A stretch of DNA of 50,578 nucleotides from positions 1-50,578 of the IMG/VR virus record IMGVR_UViG_3300017763_000025. One strand, 5' to 3'. The DNA is from a virus. Each line of letters opens with the position of its first letter. Position 1 is the stretch's first letter. The notes under the pieces are model-generated. The model was not told where the DNA came from. It saw nothing but the letters and a program-made list of their open reading frames with translations, and ran no database searches. Positions 21,501 to 28,662 of the stretch are shown one piece after another. The translations under genes and the position numbers were made by a program.

Positions 21501-24303
21501 CACCGTGTACTAACTGTGTTCCGTTTTGATAAATTGTTACTGCTTTATTACTTAATTGTGTTTTATTAAATGTTTGACTTAAACTAAAGAAAGTATTTTC
21601 AGTATCGTAAACTGTAAACTCTAATCTTTTATTTCCTAAAAAAGGAACCATATCACTAAAATAATACGGGTCTGTTGTTGTTTTGTCTTTTAATACTTCT
21701 TTTAAAATTCTATCAACATGTTCTTTAATTTGACCGTCGAACCCTAAATTTTCTGCTACTTGTAAAAACGATCTTTTAAAAGTTCTAAATTCTTCTTTAG
21801 CAAAATCGATTGCTTTAATTACATTTGCTTCTTTGGTAGTAATATGATAAAGAGGATTATTAATTGGTCCTGAATGTTGTACAAACTTTTTACCAACAGT
21901 ATTAATATTACCTAAATTTGCTAGGTTACTGTTTCCTGGAAATACACCACTAAATGCATCTAAATCTTCAATCATACTAAACACATGATCATTTACTTCA
22001 CCTAATGTAAAAGTAGTTAAGTTTACATTGTTTGGATTGTGTTCTAGATTAATTGGAAATTCGTAGTAACCGTTGTCATTTTTCTTAGTTGCCGACTTAG
22101 TTTTTAAAACAATATTATCACCTGTAGTTAACGGACTATTGCATACTATAAATGCTCTTCCGTCTTGTCTTAAAAGTGTATAATCATAATAATGATTGTT
22201 GTTTAAAAATACAGTAACTTTTAAGTCATTTAAATCGCCAGCCTGATCATACATGTCAATTTCAAATTGGCTAGTTTCATTAGAAACACTGTACTGTCTA
22301 ATTACTTTTTGGGTTGATAAATCTTTTGCTTTTTCCCATCCATTTTTATAAGTGAATGCATTTAATGACGTATACTTTCGTAAAAATCCTAGTTCAGTAT
22401 TAGTAGTAAATGTGTCTGTTAAACTTTGGTGTGTAAAGTTTTCTGTTAACATATCAAAGTTAAAAGTAATATCGCCTACATTAATTAATGCTCGATAAGT
22501 TAATGGAAACCCTAATTCGGTATCATTATTTCCTGTACCAACTTTATAACTAAAAATTTTGTTACCTTTAAACGTAGATGTGTTATACGTGTTAGTATCT
22601 GAATAACTAATACCGTCAGCGTCAAACATATCAAACAATGGTTGCTGGTTTACTTTAGTTTTTAATTGTCCAAGCATCCATTTAGTGCCGTTAAAGTAAT
22701 AATGCTTACCAGCATTTTCAATACCTTTTTTAACTAGTACTACTTCATTTGTTTGCGGGGTTGCATCAAGTTCTTCAATTAAAGCAATTTGACTTACAGT
22801 ACTATTATGTTTGATAAATTTTACTTTATAAATTTTACCATTTACTCTAATATCGTTATCAGCAGTAAACAAAATACGCATACCGTCAGTAATATTTTCT
22901 CCGTCAACATTAAATCCAACTGCACCTTCTACAGTTGAAAATATATCAGTTGTAAATGTATCAACTAAGTCAACGTCTTGTTTTTTTTCTGTACCAAAAT
23001 TATATAATTTAATACCACTATCAAATTCAAGAATTGGACGCTTGGCTCTTTGTGACTGATCTATTTTAACAACATCACCATTTATTTCAGCACTTTTTTC
23101 AATTACTGATTTATGATACCATTTGTTGTTTCTTGCCCAAGCATTTTTATCAGGGGAATCTCTGTTTACTACAATATAATCTTTTGTTTCACTATATGAT
23201 GCCGCATTACCAAATGGCAAACTATCAAAGTTATCACTATCAAATGCAATGGGTTTATCTTGAGAATACGCTAAAGATATCATCAACTCATCTGTATTAA
23301 CTAAACTTATATTAGTGCCTACACCTTCAACTATCCAATATCCAGTTTCATATTTTGCAGGTGTAACTTCACCTATAAAACTTAACTTCATACCATTTAG
23401 GAGTTCTACTCCTTTTGAAGTAGTGTATTGGGACTTTCCAATAATTTCTTGTTCTACATTAATTGCTGTTGCTTCATCAACTTCTGCAATTCGAATAACG
23501 CCGCCAGTATTAATATTGTTACTGTTCTGATAATATAATCTTGCTGGAGCGTTAAAGGGTACAGTAAATGTAAGTATTCCTTCTTCAATATTATCATTAC
23601 TAATACCAGTTTCAAAAATAGTGTTAGCATCAAGACTTCGTTCAGTTCGTATTGTAAACGGCATGTCAGGAGCACTTACATCAAAAGTATAAGTTTGTCC
23701 TTTGTACAATTCTATTGTAGGATTTTGTTCAAGGTTTCCGTTTATTACATAAGAAACATTATTGCCGTTTTGTATACTTGTAACTGTGTAGGTGCTTGTT
23801 ACATCTATACTTTGTCCTGCAACATTTATTGTTGATGGGCCGTTTGGCAACCAAAAGTATTCACGAAAATTAGTTAACTTGTCCCAGTTTAAATTTGGGT
23901 TCCAAGAATAATATTCTGCACCATTAAGTAAATCATGATTGTCAGTGTTTCCGCCAAATGCTTTTATTTGATTAACATAATCATTGTAATCTTTATAAAA
24001 TGTTACGTTATCATAAAGGTCTTTTGCAACAACTGATGGTTCTAATTGATAAGATTCTCTAGTGGTAGAAGTATCGCCAACATAGTTGTCAGTATTTCTA
24101 TAAGACTTTGCTGTACGTCTACCATAGTACCCGTTTAGTTTTTGTGCTGTACCTGGTTGCAATACTTGGTCAAGTGTAGCATCTAAAAACTTTTTATTCT
24201 TTTTTGTACGAAAGTATTTAGGTAATAGATTATTTGAAGCAAACTTATCGTTATCGTCTCCAACCGGTAATGGACTCTCTTTTTGGTTGTCATCGTATGC
24301 CAT
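9493..24303 (-). CDS. Giant virion structural protein, 4936 residues (baseplate gp7 position)
   Basis: One uninterrupted 14.8 kb frame, roughly 540 kDa. The ATG overlaps the gp6 stop by one base (TAATG). The N-terminus (LLPKYFRTKKNKKFLDATLD, LNGYYGRR, a YSWNPNLNWDKL block near residue 130) resembles large structural proteins of marine T4-like phages as I remember them. Four W/Y modules of the form Y..G..V.Y....Y.A lie near residues 1430, 1690, 2200 and 2815. FG-GAP-like beta-propeller blades (FGESVALSPDGKYLVVGSP, FGDSISVSSDGEMIAIGEP) lie near 2100-2170 and 2890-3010. Repeats of the type NSG.GY..P with GGGGTGATA lie near 3510-3560 and 3890-3930. From about 4060 on, many short beta modules begin DG(S/T) and are followed by V(F/Y)V.G. 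In T4 the gene after gp6 is gp7, the wedge initiator, so a wedge or peripheral baseplate/fibre role is likely. Homology to gp7 itself is not shown. Confidence 0.85.
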   Translation of the reverse strand: MAYDDNQKESPLPVGDDNDKFASNNLLPKYFRTKKNKKFLDATLDQVLQPGTAQKLNGYYGRRTAKSYRNTDNYVGDTSTTRESYQLEPSVVAKDLYDNVTFYKDYNDYVNQIKAFGGNTDNHDLLNGAEYYSWNPNLNWDKLTNFREYFWLPNGPSTINVAGQSIDVTSTYTVTSIQNGNNVSYVINGNLEQNPTIELYKGQTYTFDVSAPDMPFTIRTERSLDANTIFETGISNDNIEEGILTFTVPFNAPARLYYQNSNNINTGGVIRIAEVDEATAINVEQEIIGKSQYTTSKGVELLNGMKLSFIGEVTPAKYETGYWIVEGVGTNISLVNTDELMISLAYSQDKPIAFDSDNFDSLPFGNAASYSETKDYIVVNRDSPDKNAWARNNKWYHKSVIEKSAEINGDVVKIDQSQRAKRPILEFDSGIKLYNFGTEKKQDVDLVDTFTTDIFSTVEGAVGFNVDGENITDGMRILFTADNDIRVNGKIYKVKFIKHNSTVSQIALIEELDATPQTNEVVLVKKGIENAGKHYYFNGTKWMLGQLKTKVNQQPLFDMFDADGISYSDTNTYNTSTFKGNKIFSYKVGTGNNDTELGFPLTYRALINVGDITFNFDMLTENFTHQSLTDTFTTNTELGFLRKYTSLNAFTYKNGWEKAKDLSTQKVIRQYSVSNETSQFEIDMYDQAGDLNDLKVTVFLNNNHYYDYTLLRQDGRAFIVCNSPLTTGDNIVLKTKSATKKNDNGYYEFPINLEHNPNNVNLTTFTLGEVNDHVFSMIEDLDAFSGVFPGNSNLANLGNINTVGKKFVQHSGPINNPLYHITTKEANVIKAIDFAKEEFRTFKRSFLQVAENLGFDGQIKEHVDRILKEVLKDKTTTDPYYFSDMVPFLGNKRLEFTVYDTENTFFSLSQTFNKTQLSNKAVTIYQNGTQLVHGEDYTFNTDGFAVITATKTDGDKIEIFEYESTDGCYVPSTPSKLGLYPSYVPKIYEDNTYRTPTMIIRGHDGSKTIAFNDYRDNLILDLERRIYNNIKSVYDPTKIDIHDFIPGKYRNTKFDLNSINHVLLSDFVKWSESLGGLDYTSNTFYNLTDSFTYNYSYMSGPAGEQLTGFWRSVYRHAYDTDSPHTSPWEMLGLTTKPDWWEAQYGAAPYTSDNLILWEDLQEGKLADPNNPVKYLDKYKRPGLLNHIPVDEDGNLLSPLQSKFANEYIASYTKLGFKFGDHAPTENAWRTSSDYAFSIVKSQLLNQPAKYMSLAWDTSRISKNLAGQYVYNVTNRSISLASLVFSNTYGDTKRVFTSGLVDYIINYTLGNSAISTSDYKEQVKSLKYQIGIKLGGFTDQEKLKFVLDSRTPFNQGNVFLPKENYQIFLNKSSPIDTVSYSGVIVEKQSFGYVVKGYDRANPVFKIQTVRKKSNDPAINVGGVSESFIEWDTDKKYTVDKFVRHLNSFYRVTVEHTSGDSFDPEKFVKLSDLPMRGGSTALFRKGFSDNISEVPYGTIYEDVQDVVDFLLGYAQYLQTAGFEFNYFNTDTGVVEDWKYSAKEFLFWTTQNWAAGTIIALSPSANQIEFTRKFAVVDNLLDNFYDYSMQVSDGTALEQTFTRLTREGNTFAVNLSNTAEGIYYIQLPLVQIEHVALLDNISDFKDVIYSPASGYRQDRVKVLGYRTAGWDGSLNIPGFVFDQAEVTEWKSFKDYAIGDTVRYKEFFYSAKNKIAGDLNFKADEWNRLDGRPETKLLTNFDYRINQFTDFYDLDSDNFDNEQQRLAQHLIGYQKRQYLENIINDDVSQYKFYQGFIQDKGTRNSVDKLFDALASADKESVDFYEEWAVKNSQYGATTNFEEIEWQLDESKFKLSPQPIELVETIPASTDLIYRIPNYDVFLKPNDYDTNKIPTKYTNDEYVKTVGYVTGEDVSRAVLTKDGIIDFNISDVNKDDYIWVASDNQTWNVLQHTETDLRIKEVKPVGDEITLTLNFTARQIAVGDIFGITNANTASLTALDGFYKVTVVQGNKITFKTEKQDWLEIDETIDISGTITIFTTQRTATVNAANTNITANLSSNELVWIDDDDNGKWTVLKNTPVYQEHQKVQSSLQLDSTQHGYGHSISVNRTNTKMAVGIPFKGNGEVHIYTRPNDNTNFVLDQIIEAPTDIADAYDGSTPTSSMNFGESVALSPDGKYLVVGSPQASNTFSFYKGEFQQGTPYTKSQIVKYGPNLYKAIQNIDPATGAIQFDSFDSYLNIVPDSDSTLINLLQAGDYKINDRLVGHILVRAPLDAYEGSTVGDDIVLKWNNYSKLSIQGSSTDVQPFDGEFPVIDNTFITGTHNIEYKVDNVLVIENFVNLPQINDTLSSSIASGTVVYVANNLTTCTVYLSDVNGTFASTGSVFVGTVRIGDYTEDYVSLTSNLGGYWYINTPAYTTSADSSNVFVDPGHGLVYQDLLTTTSGRSTPNFYYNITDTRQEAIADGLSANLPLSLNDQASFAQTLTYEGDPGEVFALQSSPLWTVRGGKTFTDTLSNGDTFYMQVDSISGTTNFTDTVMNAALFNKQHTVYDLWDGYLDLTFDEFDQVNFLPFEPIVGDTVEDTVTGATAEITFYKRQFNTVRIYVKNVTGAWSKGGNYNQPADIFRVRGSVKRNFARIDAVSLEGTRLGKIIVIEESSNFADATISELTDFEYWFYNNTTLAGIPREANIPASNNRDWQLVTNIPVSSANGTQASGLIQEGLFSVYDLDLQVKFKVENHYTIPERKSYAKLGDEVQFTQEGNLYRLSVASKGAGTQTNAGSIHFVKNGATTINGAIESYNWQLDIDPNYRGTFSSSVFYKQGEIVEYNDRLYKALRNIASGVSFIPLDWELVTDGTAHVGFIPTLGTNRIIGEEVFDPEFGVRDFARKFDQDLDGDVLVVSSRIQGNDSSGERIIVVYRRLPQGQMTVSQTIKPPYEDLSTGSYTGFGDSISVSSDGEMIAIGEPYNDDKKKDQGKVYIYTLVNGQFTLTQEVFSPNGEQAENFGAYLNFDGNALCVTSLNGDIELPTTFDNRTTVFDDEFTTFKSTDMDSGVIFMYERINQSLLFAQEFIIDEPLAINFGKNIVMNNNHVYTSIPEMTDLVTFQGMIIDFRKTIGSKSWNTHRSPIDQVDINKIKGAFLYNIKTNTLIEDLDFIDPVQGKIAGPAEQELSYKTYYDPAAFSVGNDTVIIDETNAWGREHVGQLWWDLSAVKFYNYQQNNITYQTNFWGEVFPGTSVQVYEWVESDLIPSEWDNLADSEQGIASGVSGKSKYGDFVYSQRLVWDPISKTSKPRYYYWVANKRVVPNVTGRSITSYDVTRLIEDPVGQGHRFVGLMGKDRYVLFNCEGLMSGENVAFNLRYFTLDNDTQNIHNQYQMLTQGIGSSRPNRDIELKWFDSIIGYDTQFRLVPDPKLSAKAKYGISNNPRQSMFINKSEAFKQLIERVNDVLIKNIIVDEFDISDLTKSDPAPFASSRDYDVKIDTFEDLAFVGVAKRITAVLTPTIVDGKITSVEITNSGRGYVDPTYVSTVGGTRLGPKVTVSGIGRNAIVETEINELGQITTVNIIDPGEGYDENTVLTTRNFSILVSSDINVANKWSLYNYNGTTWNRTVSQRFDTNLYWNYADWYATGYNEFTEINNLIDFSYQLTAIENDIGNTVKISNVGSGGWLLLEKIANNPTEDYTQNYKVIGKQSATIQFSDKLYNTQLNKTGFDIDTFDTVFYDSQPVTESRVVLETIRDHILIDDLETHYNELFIATIRYAFSEQPNIDWAFKTSFIKAQHNVGDLAQKVTFKNDSIENYQDYINEVKPFKTKIREYVSNYEKTDPTNSVVTDFDLPPRYNFSKSKITSSSAKVSNNLITSVPNSTSSYPDKHWLENFGYEIKEIAVSNEGSRYTLPPIITIEGGGGTGATARAYLNGDKVSKIQVTNSGKGYVSAPDVVLNGSVEDGGTIASAKAVLGNGKVRGTHIISRFDRISGNPYYLEVTRQEVFTGDNATSVYDLKWPMNLNGAKVKIFISGVELLKSEYTISNFEDNIKGYTRKRGRIVFQVPPKLNIGLTIQYELAPDLLTAQDRVQTYYKPIDGMIGKDISQLMMGVDFGGVEVKSFDFAGVGGFETKGFGVEPYDIYDTTFEDIIFYLDGSTAELTWEQPLETGVVYNVYKNNVRLDDANYPSNPTNPNAVMSSIIGDGALTSINIQNFGITSKDDDIFVLRKSTSDGSFKPDPASYDTQLTGGALSYSNAKGIDASEIIVDGDGFITPMTTTGPEELVPGKISDTVDIKIFHRPDDGTSNIQTQFFTTDGIQQTFTTGVHPFNSEAVFVTLDNVRTTDYTINYVTDTLTFTTPPTAGKVLSIVTLGVNGQKILDINHLTADGSTNTYTTNIKYQEGVSHYVYLNGVINSSTLSEGSNGNFVITFGSAPQAGNDIHYGLFYTTATNFSATNVQTLVGDGSTTVFDVNPALVGGLPTAQNAIVEVNNNILDAGYNVDFTITDATIREYQIQEWQFFSNSVRGEDIEVYLNDQILVKNIQYRWDSANNSVKLSAGIGAVDDRLDIFFSIDGQYAFGYVGTGADSTTRFLQDRSKIYFDTAPGLGESIRITSFSNHDIQDFERIKYNLVSRVPLVPGTTNYKEYITFSNGLVKLRHKAQDSEYVWVILNGVRLAPNIDYYVTENQMYVKIIQQLNPNDKVEYIQFGEEQLTHRFGYRQFKDILNRVHYKRLDNANKYKLAQDLNWWDTRIELVDASDLPEPGKKKQIPGVVFINGERIEYYVKQGNSLRQIRRGTLGTGVNALIASGTEVRDQSPGENIPYMDQTLTQVFTADGTTASYELDFTPTQGINEFEVFVAGHRLRKNAISSYQVDTKDTSGNFVTRFIAQDSAEGDVTLPVDFTLNGSTLELTATPEADQKVTVIRRVGQTWTKAGISLADEENDIAQFLKARTTELPK

Positions 24304-27300
24304 TAGTAACTATATCCTCCGCTACTTGATCCTGAACTACTTGATGTATTATTACTTGCTGTTGTAGTAGTTGTTGTATTTGTTGCAGTTGTTGTATTTG
24401 TTGTATTAGATAATGAACTTGTAACCCCTGCGTTAGTTGTTTCTTGGCTTGCTGTAATAACATTGCCTGTTGCTCTCAATCTACTTGCTGTAATAGCATC
24501 TATAATTTCAACGTTTTCAACTGTTGCAGAACTAATAAAAATTTCATTTGATTCTGATTTTATTTCATACAAACTACCAAATGACTGACTTTGCTCATTT
24601 GGTACAATAACAATACTAACAATATCAGGAGTCATTTGATTCATAATAAAAGTTGATAATTCACTAAAGTAAAAACTTTCACCAAATTCCCAATTATCTA
24701 AATTGAAATAAATGTTGATTGCTTCAACTATTCTTGATTTAATATCGTTAGTGTTTGTAACTACGTCTGGGTTAGTTACTACTTTAAATGTTGCTTGCAA
24801 ACTAGTCTCCGCTGTTCTTCCAAACAATGACTTATACTTAACTGGATGATAAATTATTTCATCACTAATTGACTTAATCTTATTAAGTTCAGTTCCGTAT
24901 AAACGGTACATACTATCACTACTTGGTGGTAATGGTTCTGTTTGTAAATCACCTTGTAAATATTGTCTATATTGAATATCGTATGTACGAGTAAGAAGGT
25001 ACGAATCCATAATATTACTTGCCGCTGGATCTATTCTTTGATTATAATCTGCACTATGTAAATATCTAAACTTCAATCCAGAACGCCCAATATATCCTCT
25101 ATAATCTTTAATAATATTAATGTTTTTCTTTGTAGTATCTAGTTGATAAAACAATTCAGTATCCATAGTAAAGAATACTTGTCCTGCTGTATACTGACTG
25201 TATGCTCCAATAGCACCTGAGTTTATTTTAACTTGAATTCCTTCAATTGAATTATCAATAAATCTAAAGTCTTCTACTCCGTCATTAGTTGTATATTTCT
25301 TTTGAAAGATATATTTTGTTTCAGGGTTTGTTGCTTCATCAACAATATCTATAAATCCTTGTGGATTATCAATTACTCCGTCATCGTCTACATCAAAGAA
25401 ACTAATTTCAATACGTTTACTATCAACGTACCCTTCTGAATCTCTATATTCTTTAATAATTTCCCAATCATAACTTACAGTAAACGGATTTGCTACATCT
25501 GGTTTATTATTAACATTTAATACTTCGATTTTATCTTTAATAATTCTTCCTGTTTTATTATCAAAAATTTTGTCTGTGCTATCATAATAAAATTTAATTT
25601 CTTTGTCGCTTTCAAAAACATATCTCATTGTTCTATATGTAATATCGTAGCGTTCACCATCAGTTTTAAAATACAATAACCAACTTGCATCTAAGTTTTG
25701 ATTACTTGAATCGCCTGTTTTACCTGTACTAAAATTTGATATGCTATCAAGATTTGCTTCAGTAATAATTCTCCACTGTTGTGTTTCAACATCATATCTT
25801 AAACCAAATGTATTTGTTGCAAACGCCTGATCAACAATTTGTGTTTTAACTGCATCTGTAATTACATTTGCAAGTTTTGGTCTTACTTCTGTTAATACTG
25901 CCTGTGATGGAATCAAATCATTTAATACAACTGGACCTAGTCCTGTTGATCCAACTACTGTACCGTCTCCAGTTACACTAACAACTTTAGTCCAAATATA
26001 TTCAACTGCTCCTGGATGATTTGCAGGTCCTGTCATTAACTTATTTTTATCAGTAGTCATAAAATGATAGCCTGTTGGAGCAACAAATTTGACAAGTGTT
26101 CCTGATTGAATAAATCTTAAATTATTTGCTGTAAACGATCCTAGTTTAAATTTAGTATCATTATCGTCATTAATATAACCTGTACTTCTATTTGTATCTT
26201 GAGTAGAACTTACCCATGAAACACCTAAATCAGAAGCAAGAATTTTTGTAAAGTTTTCTAGATAATAATTATATACTTTTCTTTCACGTATAATGGGTTC
26301 AATAGTATTTGTAATTGCACTTTCAATATCTGTTGTAGTTACAAAGTTAAAACTTGTTTTCAAATTTGTAGTTTGTTTATAAATTATACCATCGTTTCCA
26401 AACAAATTAGTACTTGAATATTTTCCTGTAGAATCAATTAAATCAAAATATCTGCTTATTCCGCTTGCGTTTCTATTAACTGTTTTTACTTTTACTATCT
26501 CTTGACTTACTGCTAATGGTGCAACATTATAATCTTCTGCTGTAACCATTCTATTTTGTGTATAGTAAGTTGAAGGAGCATTTGCTTTAATGCTTTCATT
26601 AGATTCACTTATACTACTATTTGAAATTGTATACTTTAATTGCAGTGTTATGCTAAGTGTTTCTGGAACACCAACTTCACTTAGATAAGGTATAGTAATT
26701 TGTATGTTTGACATTTCACTAGGTTTAACTGTATAACGTTTATTTGCACTTGTACGATATACTACTTTAAATCTACCTTGTGGCAAATTACCAAAAACGC
26801 CATCACTAAAAATTAAACTAATCCTGTCTTGCACTCTAGTTAACACAGAATATAAATTTCTTATATTTTTGTTTAAACTATTATAGATAACATTGTTACC
26901 TTCAACTGAATCTACTTTAGTCCAGTATTCAACTTCACGTCCTTGTTCGTCTAGTTTAAATAGCCAAACATCTTTGTCGTTAATATCAGTTGCGTCAATA
27001 TCAATTTTTTGATTACTACTTGGGTTTTGTACACTGAATTGACCTTCATCTAACGCACCTTGTTTAAAAGTAGCAAAAAATCCTGTGTTTGTACTTGCTG
27101 GTCCTTGACCGTCATTTTTATACAAACATGCAAAACTGTTACCAACGATAGGAATTTCTTCTTCAAGTGCATTGTCATTAATATCTGAACTTACAATTTC
27201 AAATGGTAAACTTTGTCCTTCAACAGTTTTACTAAATGCATACTTAGGAATATCAGTGTTAAGTCCGTTGAATCTATATTGTTCATGTGGTATACTGTTT

Positions 27301-27836
27301 ACTGTTGCTTTTTTAGCAGGTTTACCAAAAGTACCATTTGTTGGTAGTGCGGCATTCATTACTTTAATAAATTGCTCGTACCATTGTGGGTTACTTGGAT
27401 CGTTCCACTGAATTTGTTGGCCAGCCAAATTAAAATTATTTGAATCTATTACATCTTCAGTAGTGTTTACTGATGTAATTTTTAATAATCCTTGTGCCGC
27501 TTGATTACGCTTTGGGTTATAGGAAAGCAAACGTGCTAAACGTAGTACCGACTCTCTACGTTCTGCAAGTTCTAAGAAGTTTTCACGTGCATTTAAGTCT
27601 ATACGGAATGATATATTTTGACCTAAAAATGCAATAAGATCTATTAGTGCTAGATATTCGCTTGATTCAATGTAATCGTTAAAATCCTCAGGATAATTAG
27701 TCCTTAGGTAGTTTATCATTGTTCTACGTAAATTGTCGAAATCGTAACTTTGAAAATCAGCATTACGATAAGACTGGTATATACGCTTCCAATCTTCTGC
27801 TACTAGCAGTCTATTTTGTCGGTCGGTAGATGACAT
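24303..27836 (-). CDS. 6: Baseplate wedge protein gp6-like
   Basis: A 1177-residue protein starting MSSTDRQNRLLVAEDWKRIY. The first ~140 residues match T4 gp6-type wedge proteins: NLRRTMINYLRTNYPEDFND, YLALIDLIAFLGQNISFRID, ENFLELAERRESVLRLARLL and SYNPKRNQAA. This region lets gp6 dimerise and form the inner baseplate ring. The C-terminal third has VKYKSLFGRTAETSLQATFK and a DNWEFGESFYFSEL segment, also typical of the J-like family. It is nearly twice the length of T4 gp6 (about 660 residues), with a large beta-rich insertion and a Ser/Thr/Asn low-complexity tail of about 50 residues. It lies downstream of gp25, as in T4, and overlaps the giant gene by one base. Assignment is confident. Confidence 0.92.
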   Translation of the reverse strand: MSSTDRQNRLLVAEDWKRIYQSYRNADFQSYDFDNLRRTMINYLRTNYPEDFNDYIESSEYLALIDLIAFLGQNISFRIDLNARENFLELAERRESVLRLARLLSYNPKRNQAAQGLLKITSVNTTEDVIDSNNFNLAGQQIQWNDPSNPQWYEQFIKVMNAALPTNGTFGKPAKKATVNSIPHEQYRFNGLNTDIPKYAFSKTVEGQSLPFEIVSSDINDNALEEEIPIVGNSFACLYKNDGQGPASTNTGFFATFKQGALDEGQFSVQNPSSNQKIDIDATDINDKDVWLFKLDEQGREVEYWTKVDSVEGNNVIYNSLNKNIRNLYSVLTRVQDRISLIFSDGVFGNLPQGRFKVVYRTSANKRYTVKPSEMSNIQITIPYLSEVGVPETLSITLQLKYTISNSSISESNESIKANAPSTYYTQNRMVTAEDYNVAPLAVSQEIVKVKTVNRNASGISRYFDLIDSTGKYSSTNLFGNDGIIYKQTTNLKTSFNFVTTTDIESAITNTIEPIIRERKVYNYYLENFTKILASDLGVSWVSSTQDTNRSTGYINDDNDTKFKLGSFTANNLRFIQSGTLVKFVAPTGYHFMTTDKNKLMTGPANHPGAVEYIWTKVVSVTGDGTVVGSTGLGPVVLNDLIPSQAVLTEVRPKLANVITDAVKTQIVDQAFATNTFGLRYDVETQQWRIITEANLDSISNFSTGKTGDSSNQNLDASWLLYFKTDGERYDITYRTMRYVFESDKEIKFYYDSTDKIFDNKTGRIIKDKIEVLNVNNKPDVANPFTVSYDWEIIKEYRDSEGYVDSKRIEISFFDVDDDGVIDNPQGFIDIVDEATNPETKYIFQKKYTTNDGVEDFRFIDNSIEGIQVKINSGAIGAYSQYTAGQVFFTMDTELFYQLDTTKKNINIIKDYRGYIGRSGLKFRYLHSADYNQRIDPAASNIMDSYLLTRTYDIQYRQYLQGDLQTEPLPPSSDSMYRLYGTELNKIKSISDEIIYHPVKYKSLFGRTAETSLQATFKVVTNPDVVTNTNDIKSRIVEAINIYFNLDNWEFGESFYFSELSTFIMNQMTPDIVSIVIVPNEQSQSFGSLYEIKSESNEIFISSATVENVEIIDAITASRLRATGNVITASQETTNAGVTSSLSNTTNTTTATNTTTTTTASNNTSSSSGSSSGGYSY
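24312..24425 (-). repeat. Low-complexity repeat encoding the Ser/Thr/Asn tail of gp6
   Basis: Imperfect repeats of gttgttgtattt-type units (plus-strand view) encode the runs NTTNTTTATN, TTTTTTASNN and SSSSGSSSGG at the gp6 C-terminus. This stretch is a likely site of slippage and length variation between relatives. Confidence 0.7.
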
Positions 27837-27862
27837 ATTTCATTCCTTATTTGTAACACATG

Positions 27863-27870
27863 TATTTATT
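27863..27870 (-). promoter_or_regulatory. Late promoter octamer (AATAAATA variant)
   Basis: The minus-strand AATAAATA lies 27 bp before the gp6 ATG (27836), in the 71 bp gap after gp25. One mismatch to the T4 consensus. Confidence 0.55.
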
Positions 27871-27907
27871 AAGATTAGATAAGTGCGTATTTTATAAAGG
27901 ATATACT

Positions 27908-28354
27908 TTATGCTGTTAGTCCGGCTTTTTCATCAAAGTCTAGTCTAAGTTTTTCTGATATATTATATGGCAAGTATGTTAATTCCATTTCAATTTGGAT
28001 ACCGCTTTCATAACTTGTAACTCTAATATCTTCTGCTTGCACACGAGGATCATAATTAACAATAGTTGTAACATTTTCTGCGATTGCTTGTTTTAAATCA
28101 TCTGTAAATGGTTCAAATAAGGCATCCCAAATAATAGTGCCAAAAGCAGGATTCATTAATTTTTCACCTTGACGTATATGAAAATGATTAAGTAAATCTT
28201 GCTTGATAAGTGCTAAATCATATAATGTACTAGAGGTATTCTCAGGATTGACTGTAGACAGCCCCCTGTATGCTTTACTAGTAACCACAGGCTTTTGCTT
28301 TTGTGATGGCTTGACTGCAATTCTATCGTATAATTTTTTCTCTAAAGTACTCAT
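27908..28354 (-). CDS. 25: Baseplate wedge protein gp25
   Basis: A 148-residue protein starting MSTLEKKLYDRIAVKPSQKQ. It has the gp25/IraD-like core: DLALIKQDLLNHFHIRQGE, LMNPAFGTIIWDALFEPF, then a helix (DDLKQAIAENV), YDPRV.AEDI and a C-terminal beta segment. gp25 joins gp6 at the sheath-baseplate interface and helps start sheath assembly; homologues are found in type VI secretion (TssE). The N-terminal ~40 residues are an extension with Lys/Gln-rich composition. It lies just downstream of the PAAR gene and upstream of gp6, an order shared with other T4-like and contractile systems. Assignment is confident. Confidence 0.95.
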   Translation of the reverse strand: MSTLEKKLYDRIAVKPSQKQKPVVTSKAYRGLSTVNPENTSSTLYDLALIKQDLLNHFHIRQGEKLMNPAFGTIIWDALFEPFTDDLKQAIAENVTTIVNYDPRVQAEDIRVTSYESGIQIEMELTYLPYNISEKLRLDFDEKAGLTA

Positions 28355-28362
28355 AATAATAT

Positions 28363-28662
28363 TTATGCTCCTACGTTTACTGCTGATGCTCCACTAGTTA
28401 TTTTTCCTGCATCACATCCATCATCTACTCTACCTACTAAAATGCCGCAAACTTTTACTACTGCACTTGATCCGTTAATATATTCTGTATGACTAGGACA
28501 TAAAGGTGGATTGTGTGTATGTGATACTGTTGGGTCACCTAATCTAGCAACATACTCACCTTGTATTTTTACAAACGTTTGACCAGGAGCATCTAGTGTA
28601 GTTTCACTCGTACAACCATGTCCTGTATCTACTGTGTCTGTTTCTCTTGCTATTAATGGCAT
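28363..28662 (-). CDS. 5.4: PAAR-motif spike tip protein (gp5.4-like)
   Basis: A 99-residue protein starting MPLIARETDTVDTGHGC. It has the PAAR layout: Pro-rich N-terminus, GDPTVSHTHNPPLCPSH in the middle, and INGS.AVVKVCG.LVGRVDDGCDAGKITSGA at the C-terminus (read as separate blocks). H15, H48 or H50 and C83 are candidate zinc ligands. PAAR proteins form the sharp metal-bound cone that caps the beta-helical needle of gp5 or VgrG. The gene shares its start base with the end of the CHAP gene and sits two genes after gp5, which fits an assembly of gp5 needle, amidase and tip. Confidence 0.92.
   Translation of the reverse strand: MPLIARETDTVDTGHGCTSETTLDAPGQTFVKIQGEYVARLGDPTVSHTHNPPLCPSHTEYINGSSAVVKVCGILVGRVDDGCDAGKITSGASAVNVGA

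Noticed and set aside
28360-28367. CATAAATA on the minus strand just before gp25
   Set aside because: It ends only a few bases from the ATG, which would give an almost leaderless mRNA; it mainly overlaps the stop codon of the PAAR gene.
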